In this document: piece after piece, positions 17,101-24,540 of the stretch
Numbering within the stretch: the stretch's first letter is position 1
Layout of the letters: the number at the start of each line of letters is the position of its first letter
DNA from: Clostridia bacterium
GTDB lineage: Bacteria > Bacillota > Clostridia > UMGS1810
Direction: 5' to 3'
DNA: 42,148 nucleotides
Assembly: GCA_017397885.1 (NCBI GenBank)
Contig: JAFQHQ010000097.1
Coordinates: forward strand, 1-42,148
Notes under the pieces: generated by a model
What the model saw: only the letters and a program-made list of their open reading frames with translations
What the model was told of the DNA's origin: nothing
Databases searched by the model: none
Translations under genes and position numbers: made by a program

Positions 17101-17235
17101 TGCATCTTTGAAGTCCTCGGCGCTTGCAACTTCAACATATTCCGCCCCGGCAAACACCGTTTGTGATTCCGTAGAAAACACGAGTGCTGAAAATGCAAGT
17201 ATCAAGCCGAGAAAAACACTTATAAATTTTTTCAT
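14188..17235 (-). CDS. Large exported protein: beta-helix, Ig-like region and three C-terminal SLH domains
   Basis: A 1015-residue surface protein. A signal peptide covers about 1-30. Residues about 35-330 are a glycine-rich repeat region (GGAVTVNGGTLEAG, TVINGGTFWGKG, ITVNSGTFSTN) that fits a right-handed beta-helix as in pectate lyase-like folds. The middle carries beta-sandwich modules and a Cys/His-rich segment with CSVC and CSGC, which could bind zinc. A linker of (EKPTEP) repeats leads to three SLH domains (about 846-1015), each with the form F-DV---YYY-PV-WA---GIT-G and FSP----TRAQVVTFL. SLH domains bind pyruvylated secondary cell-wall polymer. It is the last gene of the three-SLH operon, 6 nt behind the previous gene. 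No catalytic residues were recognised. Confidence 0.85.
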   Translation of the reverse strand: MKKFISVFLGLILAFSALVFSTESQTVFAGAEYVEVASAEDFKDALESNGDKSILVTDDIVLTCTTKEIGTYWITVGSGEKTLNLNGKSVELNAETGAETTMIRVPIGASLVINDASGYNSGNLWCYGRMESPRGDSGPGYFNDKVKHRNVIEVDGGAVTVNGGTLEAGRSKKQWIYDGRDVYDLRHMLDYAIQFGVLGLAIGARYDGYAWQQVNGDCITVNSGSLMVNDGILLGRGFSNLETFIKEGDNDVDVAFSRSACVRLLGGTTVINGGTFWGKGNADVVASTKNAKITVNSGTFSTNHLRVLLVPTINVTLTGYWEPYVIGHAQRYGYKYHPATEPGSVRLTSDMLDPQRNSAELNGEALPVSEWTKLNATGNDGSGTVVISHHMSNTDRRNFMSGRGTKKEISRLNIDGTNAHGMMLSPDVLSCNADGVRDISVEWYHNDEPAGDEEYMIAGKYQAKVSVRLDTNYAFSDSPSFTIMGDRVSDYEISSSKRIAVLWSKVYNLECNHSYNENEHFQFDNNKHFLQCSVCDKILLSEEHYFDDGESDGSSIIYKCSGCDFAYGELDDGKIRISHINVSLPKPNTGYFPEYYGVISGEGVTFADGGDEFTKNGIRWGLYVNDFGVAEDVPFASGMGYRATIYLKADDGYTFHKDQNGQCDAIVVVNGKEAKYETDDDLMKVTYEVNAPEIEVSYINMSGIDFPEIGKTADREPESDEPIYYECDSITWYEDGEYMDHEDRFKSGKEYKVVIYVDTVRSGWDYTAKFAQNLIGASVDGFAVNEADIERFHDTSVSISYTFPILEEEKPTEPEKPTEPEKPTEPQKPSDSNKAEDENKLFFVDVEKDQYYYDPVMWAVNEGITSGTGANTFSPNSVCTRAQVVTFLHRMLASPEPAAINMPFADVKDSDFFYKPVKWALGSKITGGTSETTFSPDSSCTRAQVVTFLWRTSGQPKAKLINNPFTDVKEDAYYYDAVLWAVENGITGGTSETTFSPDSPCTRAQVVTFLYRHIN
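14208..14463 (-). repeat. Tandem near-identical SLH-coding repeats
   Basis: Blocks 14208-14280 and 14391-14463 (73 nt each, 183 nt apart, 61 codons) differ at about six positions by hand count. They encode the last and the middle SLH repeat. The first SLH repeat is more diverged. This suggests recent duplication or gene conversion within the anchor. Confidence 0.85.
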
Positions 17236-17241
17236 GATTTA

Positions 17242-18408
17242 TCAACCCTTCGGAAGCTCTATTCTCATTTCGTAGCCTATGATTCTTGAAATAAATGCCG
17301 CCGCCTCGGAGCGTTTCACATTAGCATCGGGATGAAAACTAAAATCAACATCTCCGGTTGCAACGCCTTTGTCGTAGAGATCCAAAATCTCATAGGCATA
17401 AGGGGTTGTGTCATAAACATCGGGAATATCGGTAAGCGGTACTTCGTTTATGTAATACGGATAAAAATCGCATCTTGAGAAAAGATATGCCATTTCGCCC
17501 CTTGTTATGGGTTTTTCCCAGTCAAAGGTGATGTAATCTTCAATAATTCCCATTTCATAGCAATAGTCCACATAAGCATCATACCACTTGGCGCCCATTG
17601 GCACAATCTGCTCGCCGGTGGTTTGAGATGCTCTGATTGAAGCTGCAATTTTTGCGGCTTCGGCGCAGGTCATTGTGCCTTCGGGGTCAAAAACTGTTTC
17701 GCTTTTTCCGTTGACAATGCCCATACCGTAGGCGAATACAACATATTTGTAATACCATGAATCCTCGGACACATCATTAAAGGGCTCATAAATATCAAAG
17801 TCATATTGACTTATGGTGATGCCGCAATCATCACATTTGCCCATTGTTGCACCAAAGAGATCCGTTTCATCGGTTGCACTCATGTTGGGATGGATAACTT
17901 CAATTTCGTAGTTATCATCACCCTTTGCAATTTTTAATCTTTCCCAAAATGCTCCGTTGTCGCATTCACAGGCTATATAAAATGTAATTTTACCTGTACC
18001 GGCAAAAACATTTTCACCAAATTGCATGCCTTTATTTCCGAAAATGAACACATCTTTAAGCTCAGCACAATATGCAAATGCACCGTCTTTTATATTTTCC
18101 ATTGTTGAGGGAATTGAAATATTGGTAATGTTGCTTCCCGAAAAAGCCTCTTTACCAATTTCGACTAAACCTTCTTCAATGGAAACTCCTGTTATTCCAA
18201 GGTCCATAAATGCATTGTCGGCAATTCGAAGAAGAGTTGTTCCGTAAAGCACGGACGGAACATAAACATATTCTCCGCCATAATATTTCACAACATTTCC
18301 GTCAGCGGTATATTCAAATTCCGATTCAATATAGTCCTCATCGGCTAAAGCCAATCCGCACGAAAAGATGCAAAGCGTAAGAACAATTGCCATAAATCTT
18401 TTTAACAT
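17242..18408 (-). CDS. Exported BspA-type leucine-rich repeat protein with three SLH domains
   Basis: A 388-residue surface protein. A signal peptide ends near GLALA. Residues about 45-150 contain BspA/LRR_5-type repeats (LLRIADNAFMDLGITGVSI, LVEIGKEAFSGSNITNISI, MENIKDGAFAYCAELKDVFI). A CDDC motif follows, then three SLH-like domains: NDVSEDSWYYKYVVFAYGMG, a degenerate second one with GEMAYLF, and a third with DLYDKGVATGDVDFSFHPDA and AAAFISRI. BspA repeats often mediate binding to other cells or host proteins. ATG at 18408 is chosen because GGTGAG lies just upstream; in-frame TTG and GTG at 18420 and 18417 overlap that site. Middle gene of the SLH operon. Confidence 0.87.
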   Translation of the reverse strand: MLKRFMAIVLTLCIFSCGLALADEDYIESEFEYTADGNVVKYYGGEYVYVPSVLYGTTLLRIADNAFMDLGITGVSIEEGLVEIGKEAFSGSNITNISIPSTMENIKDGAFAYCAELKDVFIFGNKGMQFGENVFAGTGKITFYIACECDNGAFWERLKIAKGDDNYEIEVIHPNMSATDETDLFGATMGKCDDCGITISQYDFDIYEPFNDVSEDSWYYKYVVFAYGMGIVNGKSETVFDPEGTMTCAEAAKIAASIRASQTTGEQIVPMGAKWYDAYVDYCYEMGIIEDYITFDWEKPITRGEMAYLFSRCDFYPYYINEVPLTDIPDVYDTTPYAYEILDLYDKGVATGDVDFSFHPDANVKRSEAAAFISRIIGYEMRIELPKG

Positions 18409-18432
18409 AAAACTCACCAACCTTTCTCTTTT

Positions 18433-19959
18433 TTAGTTTACAATGTCACTGCCGTCAACAACATGAAAATCTTTCCATCTTATGAGAACATCGCCGACTG
18501 CAGGTGTGTAACCCTCTGTTATTTTGATATATATGCCAACATTATCTCCTTTTTGTGCCACATCAAGCGATTTGCCGAACATTTCGATTTTTTCTACAGT
18601 TCCAAATGCAATAACCTTGTCAATTCTTTCAACGGAAAGCAAATCTCCGGCTTTTAAAAGTCCATCGGCAATTCTTCCGGTGACAAGATAGAGCTTCTCG
18701 CCTTCTATGGTGCGGCTTTCTATTTTCATGCTGAAGGGTCCGAACACCGAAGCAGAGTGCGAATTTGCACTTGTGCCGTTTGCATCGGTAACGGTGCAGT
18801 AAAGTGCGGCACCGGTGTAAGGGTCGTTGGGATTTGCCGAGATTGTAATCTCGTTTGTCTGTGAACCCTTAACGTTAAATGAATCAACAGCGTCAAAGGT
18901 TTCTCTGCCACTGCGATATTTCCACTGATAGGTGTATCTTCCCGAGCCTCCCACAGCCTCAACGGTCAGTGTACCAGAAGACATATATCCGTCCACTTCA
19001 ATGCTTTCGGGATGCTTTATGATTTCAACCGGAGTTTTGGTGTCATCAATGATAAGCGGCGGATTATTTACATCATAATCGACTTTGGGAACAACAACAA
19101 CTGTTGTATCGCCCATCTGTGTGCCTTCTGTGGTGGGACCATCCTCAACAACAATTTGGTTATCTGTGCCCGGGGTGACAACTATTGACTCATGTCCACT
19201 AATTTCAACATCGGTTCCGGCAATGACTTCGCCCGAAGGCTCGGTGTTTACTTCAACAGCGGGTTTTTCGACAATATCAACATCACCGTCTGAAATTGTG
19301 ATGTCCGAAGAGTTAGGCATATCAAATTTGACTCTTTTTTCTGCGTTCATCATACGGGAAATAATTGTTGCAACCTCACATCTTCTGATGTTTGCATCGG
19401 GGTTGCAATTATGCTTTTCGTCTACACCGGTTACAATGCCTGCACGGTATAGCTTATATACATAAATTGCATAGGGAGAATTATCCTTCACATCCAGAAT
19501 GCTTCCGTCACGGATATTGTTGATGTCGGCAAATGCTTCATCGGGAAGCGCATTTGCAAAAATTTCCATATATCCGGCTCTTGTGGCATTTTCGCTGTAG
19601 TTATACTCAACGCCTATGATTTTGTTTTCTTTACAATATTCCACATATGGTGCATACCACGGATTGCCGTTAGAAAGGGTTACCTTGCCGTCTTTGTGCA
19701 CTTGATTCATACATGCCGCAAGCTTTATGGCTTCGGCATATGTAAGAAGATCCTCGGGTTTGAATTCCGTTTGAGTTTTTCCGTTTATGATGCCTGTGCT
19801 TGCGGCATCCACAACTTCATCATGATACCATGCATCTTCTGCCACATCCGCAAAAGGATTAACGGGCTCATGTTCATAAACCGATTCGGATGCATTGGCA
19901 GCAGTTGCAAGTCCAAAGATCATGCAAATTGCAAGGGTGATTGATAATAGTCTTTTCAT
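18433..19959 (-). CDS. Exported SLH protein with Ig-like domain and C-terminal EF-Tu domain-2-like module
   Basis: A 508-residue protein. A signal peptide ends near ATAANA. Three SLH domains follow directly (ADVAEDAWYHDEVVDAASTG; WYAPYVEYCKENKIIG; YRAGIVTGVDEKHNCNPDA with EVATIISRM). An acidic/Thr-rich linker spans about 215-320. An Ig-like domain follows (VGGSGRYTYQWKYRSG, ALYCTVTDANG). The last 95 residues read like translation-factor domain 2: YLVTGRIADGLLKAGDLLSV, VEKIEMFGKSLDVAQKGDNV and PAVGDVLI, matching the EF-Tu pattern VTGRVERG--K-GD, EMFRK-LDEA-AGDNVG. No GTPase domain is present. GGAGGG precedes the ATG at 19959. It is the first gene of the SLH operon and is divergent from a LuxR-type regulator. 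Confidence 0.85.
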   Translation of the reverse strand: MKRLLSITLAICMIFGLATAANASESVYEHEPVNPFADVAEDAWYHDEVVDAASTGIINGKTQTEFKPEDLLTYAEAIKLAACMNQVHKDGKVTLSNGNPWYAPYVEYCKENKIIGVEYNYSENATRAGYMEIFANALPDEAFADINNIRDGSILDVKDNSPYAIYVYKLYRAGIVTGVDEKHNCNPDANIRRCEVATIISRMMNAEKRVKFDMPNSSDITISDGDVDIVEKPAVEVNTEPSGEVIAGTDVEISGHESIVVTPGTDNQIVVEDGPTTEGTQMGDTTVVVVPKVDYDVNNPPLIIDDTKTPVEIIKHPESIEVDGYMSSGTLTVEAVGGSGRYTYQWKYRSGRETFDAVDSFNVKGSQTNEITISANPNDPYTGAALYCTVTDANGTSANSHSASVFGPFSMKIESRTIEGEKLYLVTGRIADGLLKAGDLLSVERIDKVIAFGTVEKIEMFGKSLDVAQKGDNVGIYIKITEGYTPAVGDVLIRWKDFHVVDGSDIVN

Positions 19960-20008
19960 GTTTGTTCCCTCCATAAAACATTTTGATGATTCGTCCGATT
20001 ATATGCCG

Positions 20009-20037
20009 TTGACTAAGCGGGCGAATTGTGATAAAAT
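20009..20037 (+). promoter_or_regulatory. Probable promoter of the membrane LuxR gene
   Basis: TTGACT (20009-20014), 17-nt spacer, TAAAAT (20032-20037). It overlaps the palindrome at 20027-20049. The transcript would carry a leader of about 160 nt including the repeats at 20082-20151. A TATAAT-like hexamer on the minus strand (20003-19998) may serve the SLH operon but has no good -35. Confidence 0.5.
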
Positions 20038-20049
20038 TATAATATCACA
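20027..20049. promoter_or_regulatory. Palindromic operator candidate between SLH operon and LuxR gene
   Basis: TGTGATA (20027-20033), 9 nt, TATCACA (20043-20049): a perfect 7-bp inverted repeat. It covers -10-like hexamers on both strands (TAAAAT on plus, TATTAT/TATAAT on minus), so a bound protein could control both directions. The spacing differs from a CRP/FNR site (N6). Confidence 0.5.
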
Positions 20050-20081
20050 TATTTATAATAATACAAATCACAAAAAAAAGC

Positions 20082-20151
20082 CCCACACTTTTTTAAAAAA
20101 TCAACATTAAAAACGCAGTTTAACCTCAAAAAGTGTGGGAAAAAGTGTGGG
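20082..20151. repeat. Tandem 12-nt repeats with an upstream inverted copy
   Basis: AAAAAGTGTGGG occurs twice back-to-back at 20128-20139 and 20140-20151, and its reverse complement CCCACACTTTTT at 20082-20093. The single inverted arm can pair with either tandem arm. On the minus strand the arm is followed by a run of eight T, giving a terminator-like shape. Confidence 0.8.
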
Positions 20152-20203
20152 ATTGTTATCTAAAGGTATGTTTTACGAATAATATGAGTTCGGAGACGGG
20201 CAT

Positions 20204-21256
20204 ATGAAAAAATCAAATTTAATTGTAGTCATTACAGCACTGATGTGCTGTGCTCTTTCGGGTTGCGCAAGCCTTGGAAGCAAAAGTGCAAGTGCATCCG
20301 TAATATATGCAATCACAACCATACTTTCTTTTTTGACAATGCTCGGCTACTGTTGCCTCATTAAAAAAAGAGATGCATGGTTTCTTTTGTTGTTTGCATC
20401 TGTGGTTGTTGTTAATATCGGATATTTCGCCTTAGCATCTTCAAACAATCTTGAAGAAGCTTTGCTTGCAAACCGAATTGCATATCTCGGTTCGGTCTTT
20501 TTGCCAACGGCAATGTTTATGATAATATCAAAAGTTTCGGGAGTTTCGATAAAAAATTGGCTTCCTCCGATATTGATTGTTGTTTCGGCTCTTGTTTTTC
20601 TTGTTGCCGCAAGCCCGGGGTATTCAAGCATATATTATAAATCCGTCAGCTTTGAAAAAGTCAACGGAGTAGCAATGCTTGTCAAGGAATATGGCAAGTG
20701 GCATGTTTTATATCTGGTTTATTTGCTCTCGTATTTTGCAGTCATGGTTTTCACGGCAGTTCGTGCAATTCAGAAAAAGAAAATATCGTCTGCCATTCAC
20801 GGTGTCGTGCTCATAATTGCAGTCACATCAAACATTGGTGTGTGGCTTCTGGAACAATTTGTCAAAGTTGATTTTGAATTTTTGTCAATTTCCTACATCA
20901 TAAGCGAAATGTTCCTTTTGGGGCTTTATATGATGATTCAAAACCAAGAAAAACAAATCATGACTTTGCAATCACAAATTGAAAGTCTTAAAGCAAAAGA
21001 AAACACCGTCTCCAATCTGCCGAAAAAAAATGATGCAAAAGAAATACCTGAGCATTGCCGATTTTTAAAAGAGCACATTTCATCTTTGACAGCAACAGAA
21101 CGCATTATATATGATTTTTACCTTGAGGGAAAGGGTACCAAAGACATTATGGCAAAGCTCAACATATCAGAAAACACCTTGAAATATCACAACAAAAACA
21201 TATACAGCAAGCTCGGCGTTTCCTCGCGAAAACAACTCATTGAATATTCAAAATAA
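20204..21256 (+). CDS. Membrane-bound LuxR-family regulator (7TM-like sensor plus HTH)
   Basis: A 350-residue protein. It starts with a hydrophobic segment ending in lipobox-like ALSGC. Several further membrane helices follow up to about residue 250 (ITTILSFLTMLGYCCLIKK, WFLLLFASVVVVNIGYFAL, WLPPILIVVSALVFLVAA, YLVYLLSYFAVMVFTAVRA and others), arranged like the N-terminal 7TM region of some histidine kinases. A coiled-coil-prone stretch (QEKQIMTLQSQIESLKAKE) leads to a GerE/LuxR helix-turn-helix: LTATERIIYDFYLEGKGT, KDIMAKLNISENTLKYHNKN and IYSKLGVSSRKQLIEY. It may sense an envelope signal and bind DNA from the membrane. Divergent to the SLH operon, it is the obvious candidate regulator. GGAGACGGG precedes the ATG. 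Confidence 0.8.
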   Translation: MKKSNLIVVITALMCCALSGCASLGSKSASASVIYAITTILSFLTMLGYCCLIKKRDAWFLLLFASVVVVNIGYFALASSNNLEEALLANRIAYLGSVFLPTAMFMIISKVSGVSIKNWLPPILIVVSALVFLVAASPGYSSIYYKSVSFEKVNGVAMLVKEYGKWHVLYLVYLLSYFAVMVFTAVRAIQKKKISSAIHGVVLIIAVTSNIGVWLLEQFVKVDFEFLSISYIISEMFLLGLYMMIQNQEKQIMTLQSQIESLKAKENTVSNLPKKNDAKEIPEHCRFLKEHISSLTATERIIYDFYLEGKGTKDIMAKLNISENTLKYHNKNIYSKLGVSSRKQLIEYSK

Positions 21257-21281
21257 GCAAATGATTTCAACAATAATAAGA

Positions 21282-21327
21282 GGGACTGTAAATTAATTTG
21301 CTGAATTAATTTACAGTCCCTTTACAT
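21282..21327. terminator. Bidirectional terminator, 17-bp perfect stem
   Basis: 21282-21298 pairs perfectly with 21304-21320 around a 5-nt loop (GGGACTGT outermost, AT-rich inside), followed by TTTACATTCTT on plus. It separates the convergent LuxR-type and foldase genes. Confidence 0.88.
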
Positions 21328-21329
21328 TC

Positions 21330-22463
21330 TTATTTATAAAGAGTATCGAAATATGCAGTTACCTTTGCATTTTCTGTATATTTAGCTGAAGCTTTGATAG
21401 CTTCTTTTTCAGCTGTAACAACAGCAGTTACATCCGGGTCTGCAGAATTTGCGTAAACGCCCATAATTTCATCAACTTTTGTATCCATTCGTTTGATGAT
21501 GTGATAACCATAAGAAGATTCAACAATACCGCTTACTTCATTGGGTTTAAGTTCATATGCCGCTGCTTCAAACGCAGGATCCATTTCATTTTTAGCAAAT
21601 GTGTAGTGAGTGTTAACTGTAGGATTGTCTTCGCTCTTTTCATTCATGATGGTATCAAAATCTGCGCCGCCGTCAAGCTGAGCTTTAATAGAATCTACCA
21701 AAGCTTTTGATTCTTCTGCTGAGCGCGCCGGTGTTGCTGTTTCACCTTCACCTGAAGCTTCAACGGTTGACATAACAAGGATGTGTTTTGCAGTCACATA
21801 TTTGTCTGCCACGAGAGATGCATAGTAGCGATCAACGATGAACTGTTCTTTTATAATCTGCTCAACGGTTTCTTCATCTGTTCCCATCATGGAAAGCATT
21901 CCGTTATATGAAAGTCCCTGAGAAGATGCCTGAGACTTCATTGCCTCCACCTGAGATGCAATGTTTTCATTATCTGCATCTGTAAGTTCAATACCTGATG
22001 CCAATGCTTTTGCATGTGCAGTTTTAAGTTCAACAATTTCATCTATAGCCGCTTTTTTAACAGCCGCCTTGTCCACAACGATTTCTGCACTTGCGGCAGA
22101 CGATTCGCTTGATGCTTCCGCCGCTTCGGAAGATGCTGAAACATCCGAAGTTTCAACTGCATCAGTTGCAGAGGACTGAGTTTGTGCCGCTGAAAGCTCG
22201 CTATACTGCATACTGTAGTGTGTGGAATAGAAATATGCATAATATGCACCATCAACAGTAATATCATCATTTATTGTGATTGCAGTTTCACCCATCATTT
22301 CCTTGAGTTCGGCAGCTGCAAGTCTATCAGCTTCTTGCTGTTTGGCTTCTTCCCTAATCTTTTTCACTTCATCAGCATCTCTAATCAGTCTGCATGCCGC
22401 AAACGAAGATGCCATAAGAGCAACAGCTAAAAGTGTTGCAAATATTTTGGATATTTTTTTCAT
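21330..22463 (-). CDS. PrsA-like peptidyl-prolyl isomerase lipoprotein
   Basis: A 377-residue predicted lipoprotein: signal sequence with lipobox SFAAC (about 20-24), then a SurA/PrsA-type chaperone region and a parvulin domain. The parvulin core is seen in VTAKHILVMSTVEA, the spaced EESKALVDSIKAQLDGGADF, and the closing YELKPNEVSGIVESSYGYHIIKRMD. Such foldases help exported proteins to fold outside the membrane, which fits the many exported proteins nearby. Unusual is a low-complexity Ser/Ala/Glu insertion at about 90-125, between the first chaperone strands and helix. The C-terminal helical part after the parvulin domain completes the SurA-like fold. Promoter at 22508-22536; weak AAGGAAGG ribosome site. 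Confidence 0.9.
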   Translation of the reverse strand: MKKISKIFATLLAVALMASSFAACRLIRDADEVKKIREEAKQQEADRLAAAELKEMMGETAITINDDITVDGAYYAYFYSTHYSMQYSELSAAQTQSSATDAVETSDVSASSEAAEASSESSAASAEIVVDKAAVKKAAIDEIVELKTAHAKALASGIELTDADNENIASQVEAMKSQASSQGLSYNGMLSMMGTDEETVEQIIKEQFIVDRYYASLVADKYVTAKHILVMSTVEASGEGETATPARSAEESKALVDSIKAQLDGGADFDTIMNEKSEDNPTVNTHYTFAKNEMDPAFEAAAYELKPNEVSGIVESSYGYHIIKRMDTKVDEIMGVYANSADPDVTAVVTAEKEAIKASAKYTENAKVTAYFDTLYK

Positions 22464-22507
22464 TTCTTTTTCGCCTTCCTTTTGTATTTTGAAAAGTCAT
22501 ATACTTT

Positions 22508-22536
22508 AATATACCACAAATCTCTCCCAAACACAA
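22508..22536 (-). promoter_or_regulatory. Promoter of the PrsA-like gene
   Basis: On the minus strand TTGTGT (22536-22531), 17-nt spacer, TATATT (22513-22508). It lies between the stop of the thioesterase gene and the lipoprotein start. Confidence 0.5.
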
Positions 22537-22558
22537 GACTTTTTTTGAAAAAACTTTG

Positions 22559-22972
22559 TCAAACGAGTTTTTTCAAAATTTCATCATATTTGGGATAAAC
22601 TTTTGCAAATATTATAACCGTTCCCTTATCTGACACAAAACAATGTTCCGACTCGGCTGTGGCTACGCATTTTCCGCTTTCGGTGTTTGTCATTTCATAT
22701 CCGAAAACAAGCTTTACACCGCTGTATTCTTTGATACTTACGTCAATTTGAATGTTATCGTCATATCCGCAGGGAGTTTTGTAACGACATGAGACTGACA
22801 CAACCGGAGAAATAACACCGTTTTCTTCAAGAGTTTTGTATGCAAGACCATTTTCGCACAAAAACTCAAGCCTTGCCTCTTCCATCCAACGAATGTAGTT
22901 GGAATGATGTACAATGCCCATTTTGTCGGTTTCATAATATTTTACTTTGTGGAAACAACTGACTTTTTTCAT
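22559..22972 (-). CDS. Acyl-CoA thioesterase, YbgC/FadM-type hotdog fold
   Basis: A 137-residue 4HBT protein. The signature YYETDKMGIVHHSNYIRWM (12-30) contains the catalytic Asp15 and the following His pair of YbgC-type enzymes; EEARLEFL and VSVSCRYKTPCGYDD follow as in the family. It hydrolyses acyl-CoA or acyl-ACP thioesters; the chain preference cannot be told. ATG at 22972 is chosen (GAAGG 6 nt upstream), because an in-frame start at 23017 would overlap the preceding gene. It lies 14 nt behind the MBL-fold gene and is probably co-transcribed with it. Confidence 0.9.
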   Translation of the reverse strand: MKKVSCFHKVKYYETDKMGIVHHSNYIRWMEEARLEFLCENGLAYKTLEENGVISPVVSVSCRYKTPCGYDDNIQIDVSIKEYSGVKLVFGYEMTNTESGKCVATAESEHCFVSDKGTVIIFAKVYPKYDEILKKLV

Positions 22973-22986
22973 GATAAAACCTTCAA

Positions 22987-24504
22987 TCAACAGCAATAAT
23001 CTGCCGGATTTTTCCATTTTATAACAATGGGTTCACTGCTTGAGAACCTCACCGCGAAACGACTTCCCGGTTCAACCCCTTTGATTTTGAGAGATGCTCG
23101 GTTAAAGAAAAGTGCGTCACCATCGGCATCGTTGGGATTGAGAATGTTTTTGTGACTCACGCATCCGCCGGGAACGTCAATTTTGATTTTTGCAACATTC
23201 TTTTTGCCGTCTTCAAAAATGAGATTTGCAAAAACTACGGCACCTCTTGTTGAATTGATAAATGTGAATGTGCAGTCCTCGGTTGTAACGCCTTCAAAGA
23301 GCCATGTTTTAAGCCCGAGAGCTTTTCTGTGGTATTCAATTTTATCCAGAAGCATTTTCTTTGCGTTAGCGCATGGCTTGTGGGGGAGTTTTAATGTTAC
23401 GGAGCCTATGCTTCCTGTGTAAATTTCTTCAACATTCATATTATACATAAGATGATAGTTGAAGTCATAGTAATAGTCGATTGTACGGAAACAGTCCACA
23501 TCTTCAACAGGAGCAAACACGGTTACCGGGTCAATGAGGTCAAATTCTTCAATACGTCCGCCGTTAAATCCGTGGTGAGGAATCTGGAAAATGTCGGCTT
23601 TGAGATAGCTGCCCCAACGCCGGGCAAGCTTTGTCTCAACAAAGTTCGAATCGCCTGTCCAAAGTATCACCTGACCGTCAATTGTCATTTTGAAAACAAG
23701 CGAAGTTTTGTTGAAGCAGATAAGAGGCTGTGTCATTGTATCATCGGGCGATGCAAGGACCTCCATGTGAGCATTTGCAATGTCAAAAACCTGACCGGTG
23801 TGAATTCTGTATACGGGAGTTCCCTGGGCTTCAACAGCTTTGTAGAAACGGGGAAGATGTTCAATTTCGTCATCGGTTTTAAGAGCAGGAATTGCTTCGA
23901 GCTCGCTTTCTTTTGCATCGGGGAAATTGTACATGAGGCACTCAACGGTCACATCATCTGCATATTTTCTGATGAACTCAAAATAGCATCTGTAGTGGTC
24001 AAGATGCGGATGTGTCATAATCCATGCCGCAATCACGGGTTTGCCCTCGGTTGTTTGCTCGGAGAGACATTTCATGAGCTTGTCGGCATCGGGTTCAAAT
24101 TCCCAGCCACCGTCAAACACGATGAAACGGTTGTCGCAGAGCCTTATAACATAAGAAAGACCAAAATCCTCGAGGTCAATTTGCGTAACAGTGCTTTGCA
24201 CCTTCGGCATACCACCGTTATCTTTAAATTCTAACCAATTTGAGTTTGGTTCTTCAACAATACGCATTTCCCTCACACCGGGATAATATGCGGCAAAAAC
24301 AAGATCATTGCCGTTTTTGAGAGTATAGAAGCTGTTTGACGCAAGCTTATATGCCTTAACAACTTCAAAGCCGACGTCTTTGAGATCAGCAATGTAGCTT
24401 TCAAACTCACAGCCGTAAACCTTTTCGTAGTTATGTACATACACTCCCTGACCCTCGTGGGACTTGTATATGATGTCTCCAAACTTGATTTCGGGAATAT
24501 TCAT
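22987..24504 (-). CDS. MBL-fold metallohydrolase
   Basis: A 505-residue cytoplasmic protein. About 110 N-terminal residues lead into a metallo-beta-lactamase fold with the metal motif THPHLDH (164-170; H165, H167, D169, H170), preceded by FIVFDGGWEF (the usual DGG strand). Later motifs are VILWTGDSN, in which the Asp bridges the metals, and FQIPHHGFNGG (distal His). The order resembles ComEC/Rec2-type and other MBL hydrolases, but no competence membrane domain is present. The last about 100 residues are beta-rich (KNVAKIKIDVPGGC) and may be an accessory domain. AAGGTGA precedes the ATG and a near-consensus promoter lies upstream. The substrate is unknown. Confidence 0.82.
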   Translation of the reverse strand: MNIPEIKFGDIIYKSHEGQGVYVHNYEKVYGCEFESYIADLKDVGFEVVKAYKLASNSFYTLKNGNDLVFAAYYPGVREMRIVEEPNSNWLEFKDNGGMPKVQSTVTQIDLEDFGLSYVIRLCDNRFIVFDGGWEFEPDADKLMKCLSEQTTEGKPVIAAWIMTHPHLDHYRCYFEFIRKYADDVTVECLMYNFPDAKESELEAIPALKTDDEIEHLPRFYKAVEAQGTPVYRIHTGQVFDIANAHMEVLASPDDTMTQPLICFNKTSLVFKMTIDGQVILWTGDSNFVETKLARRWGSYLKADIFQIPHHGFNGGRIEEFDLIDPVTVFAPVEDVDCFRTIDYYYDFNYHLMYNMNVEEIYTGSIGSVTLKLPHKPCANAKKMLLDKIEYHRKALGLKTWLFEGVTTEDCTFTFINSTRGAVVFANLIFEDGKKNVAKIKIDVPGGCVSHKNILNPNDADGDALFFNRASLKIKGVEPGSRFAVRFSSSEPIVIKWKNPADYCC

Positions 24505-24540
24505 TATATATCACCTTCGCTAATAATATTTGTTTTAGAA

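Noticed and set aside
20027-20049. CRP/FNR site
   Set aside because: Half-sites TGTGA/TCACA are present but the spacing is 13 rather than 6 nt, and no CRP-type gene is in the window.
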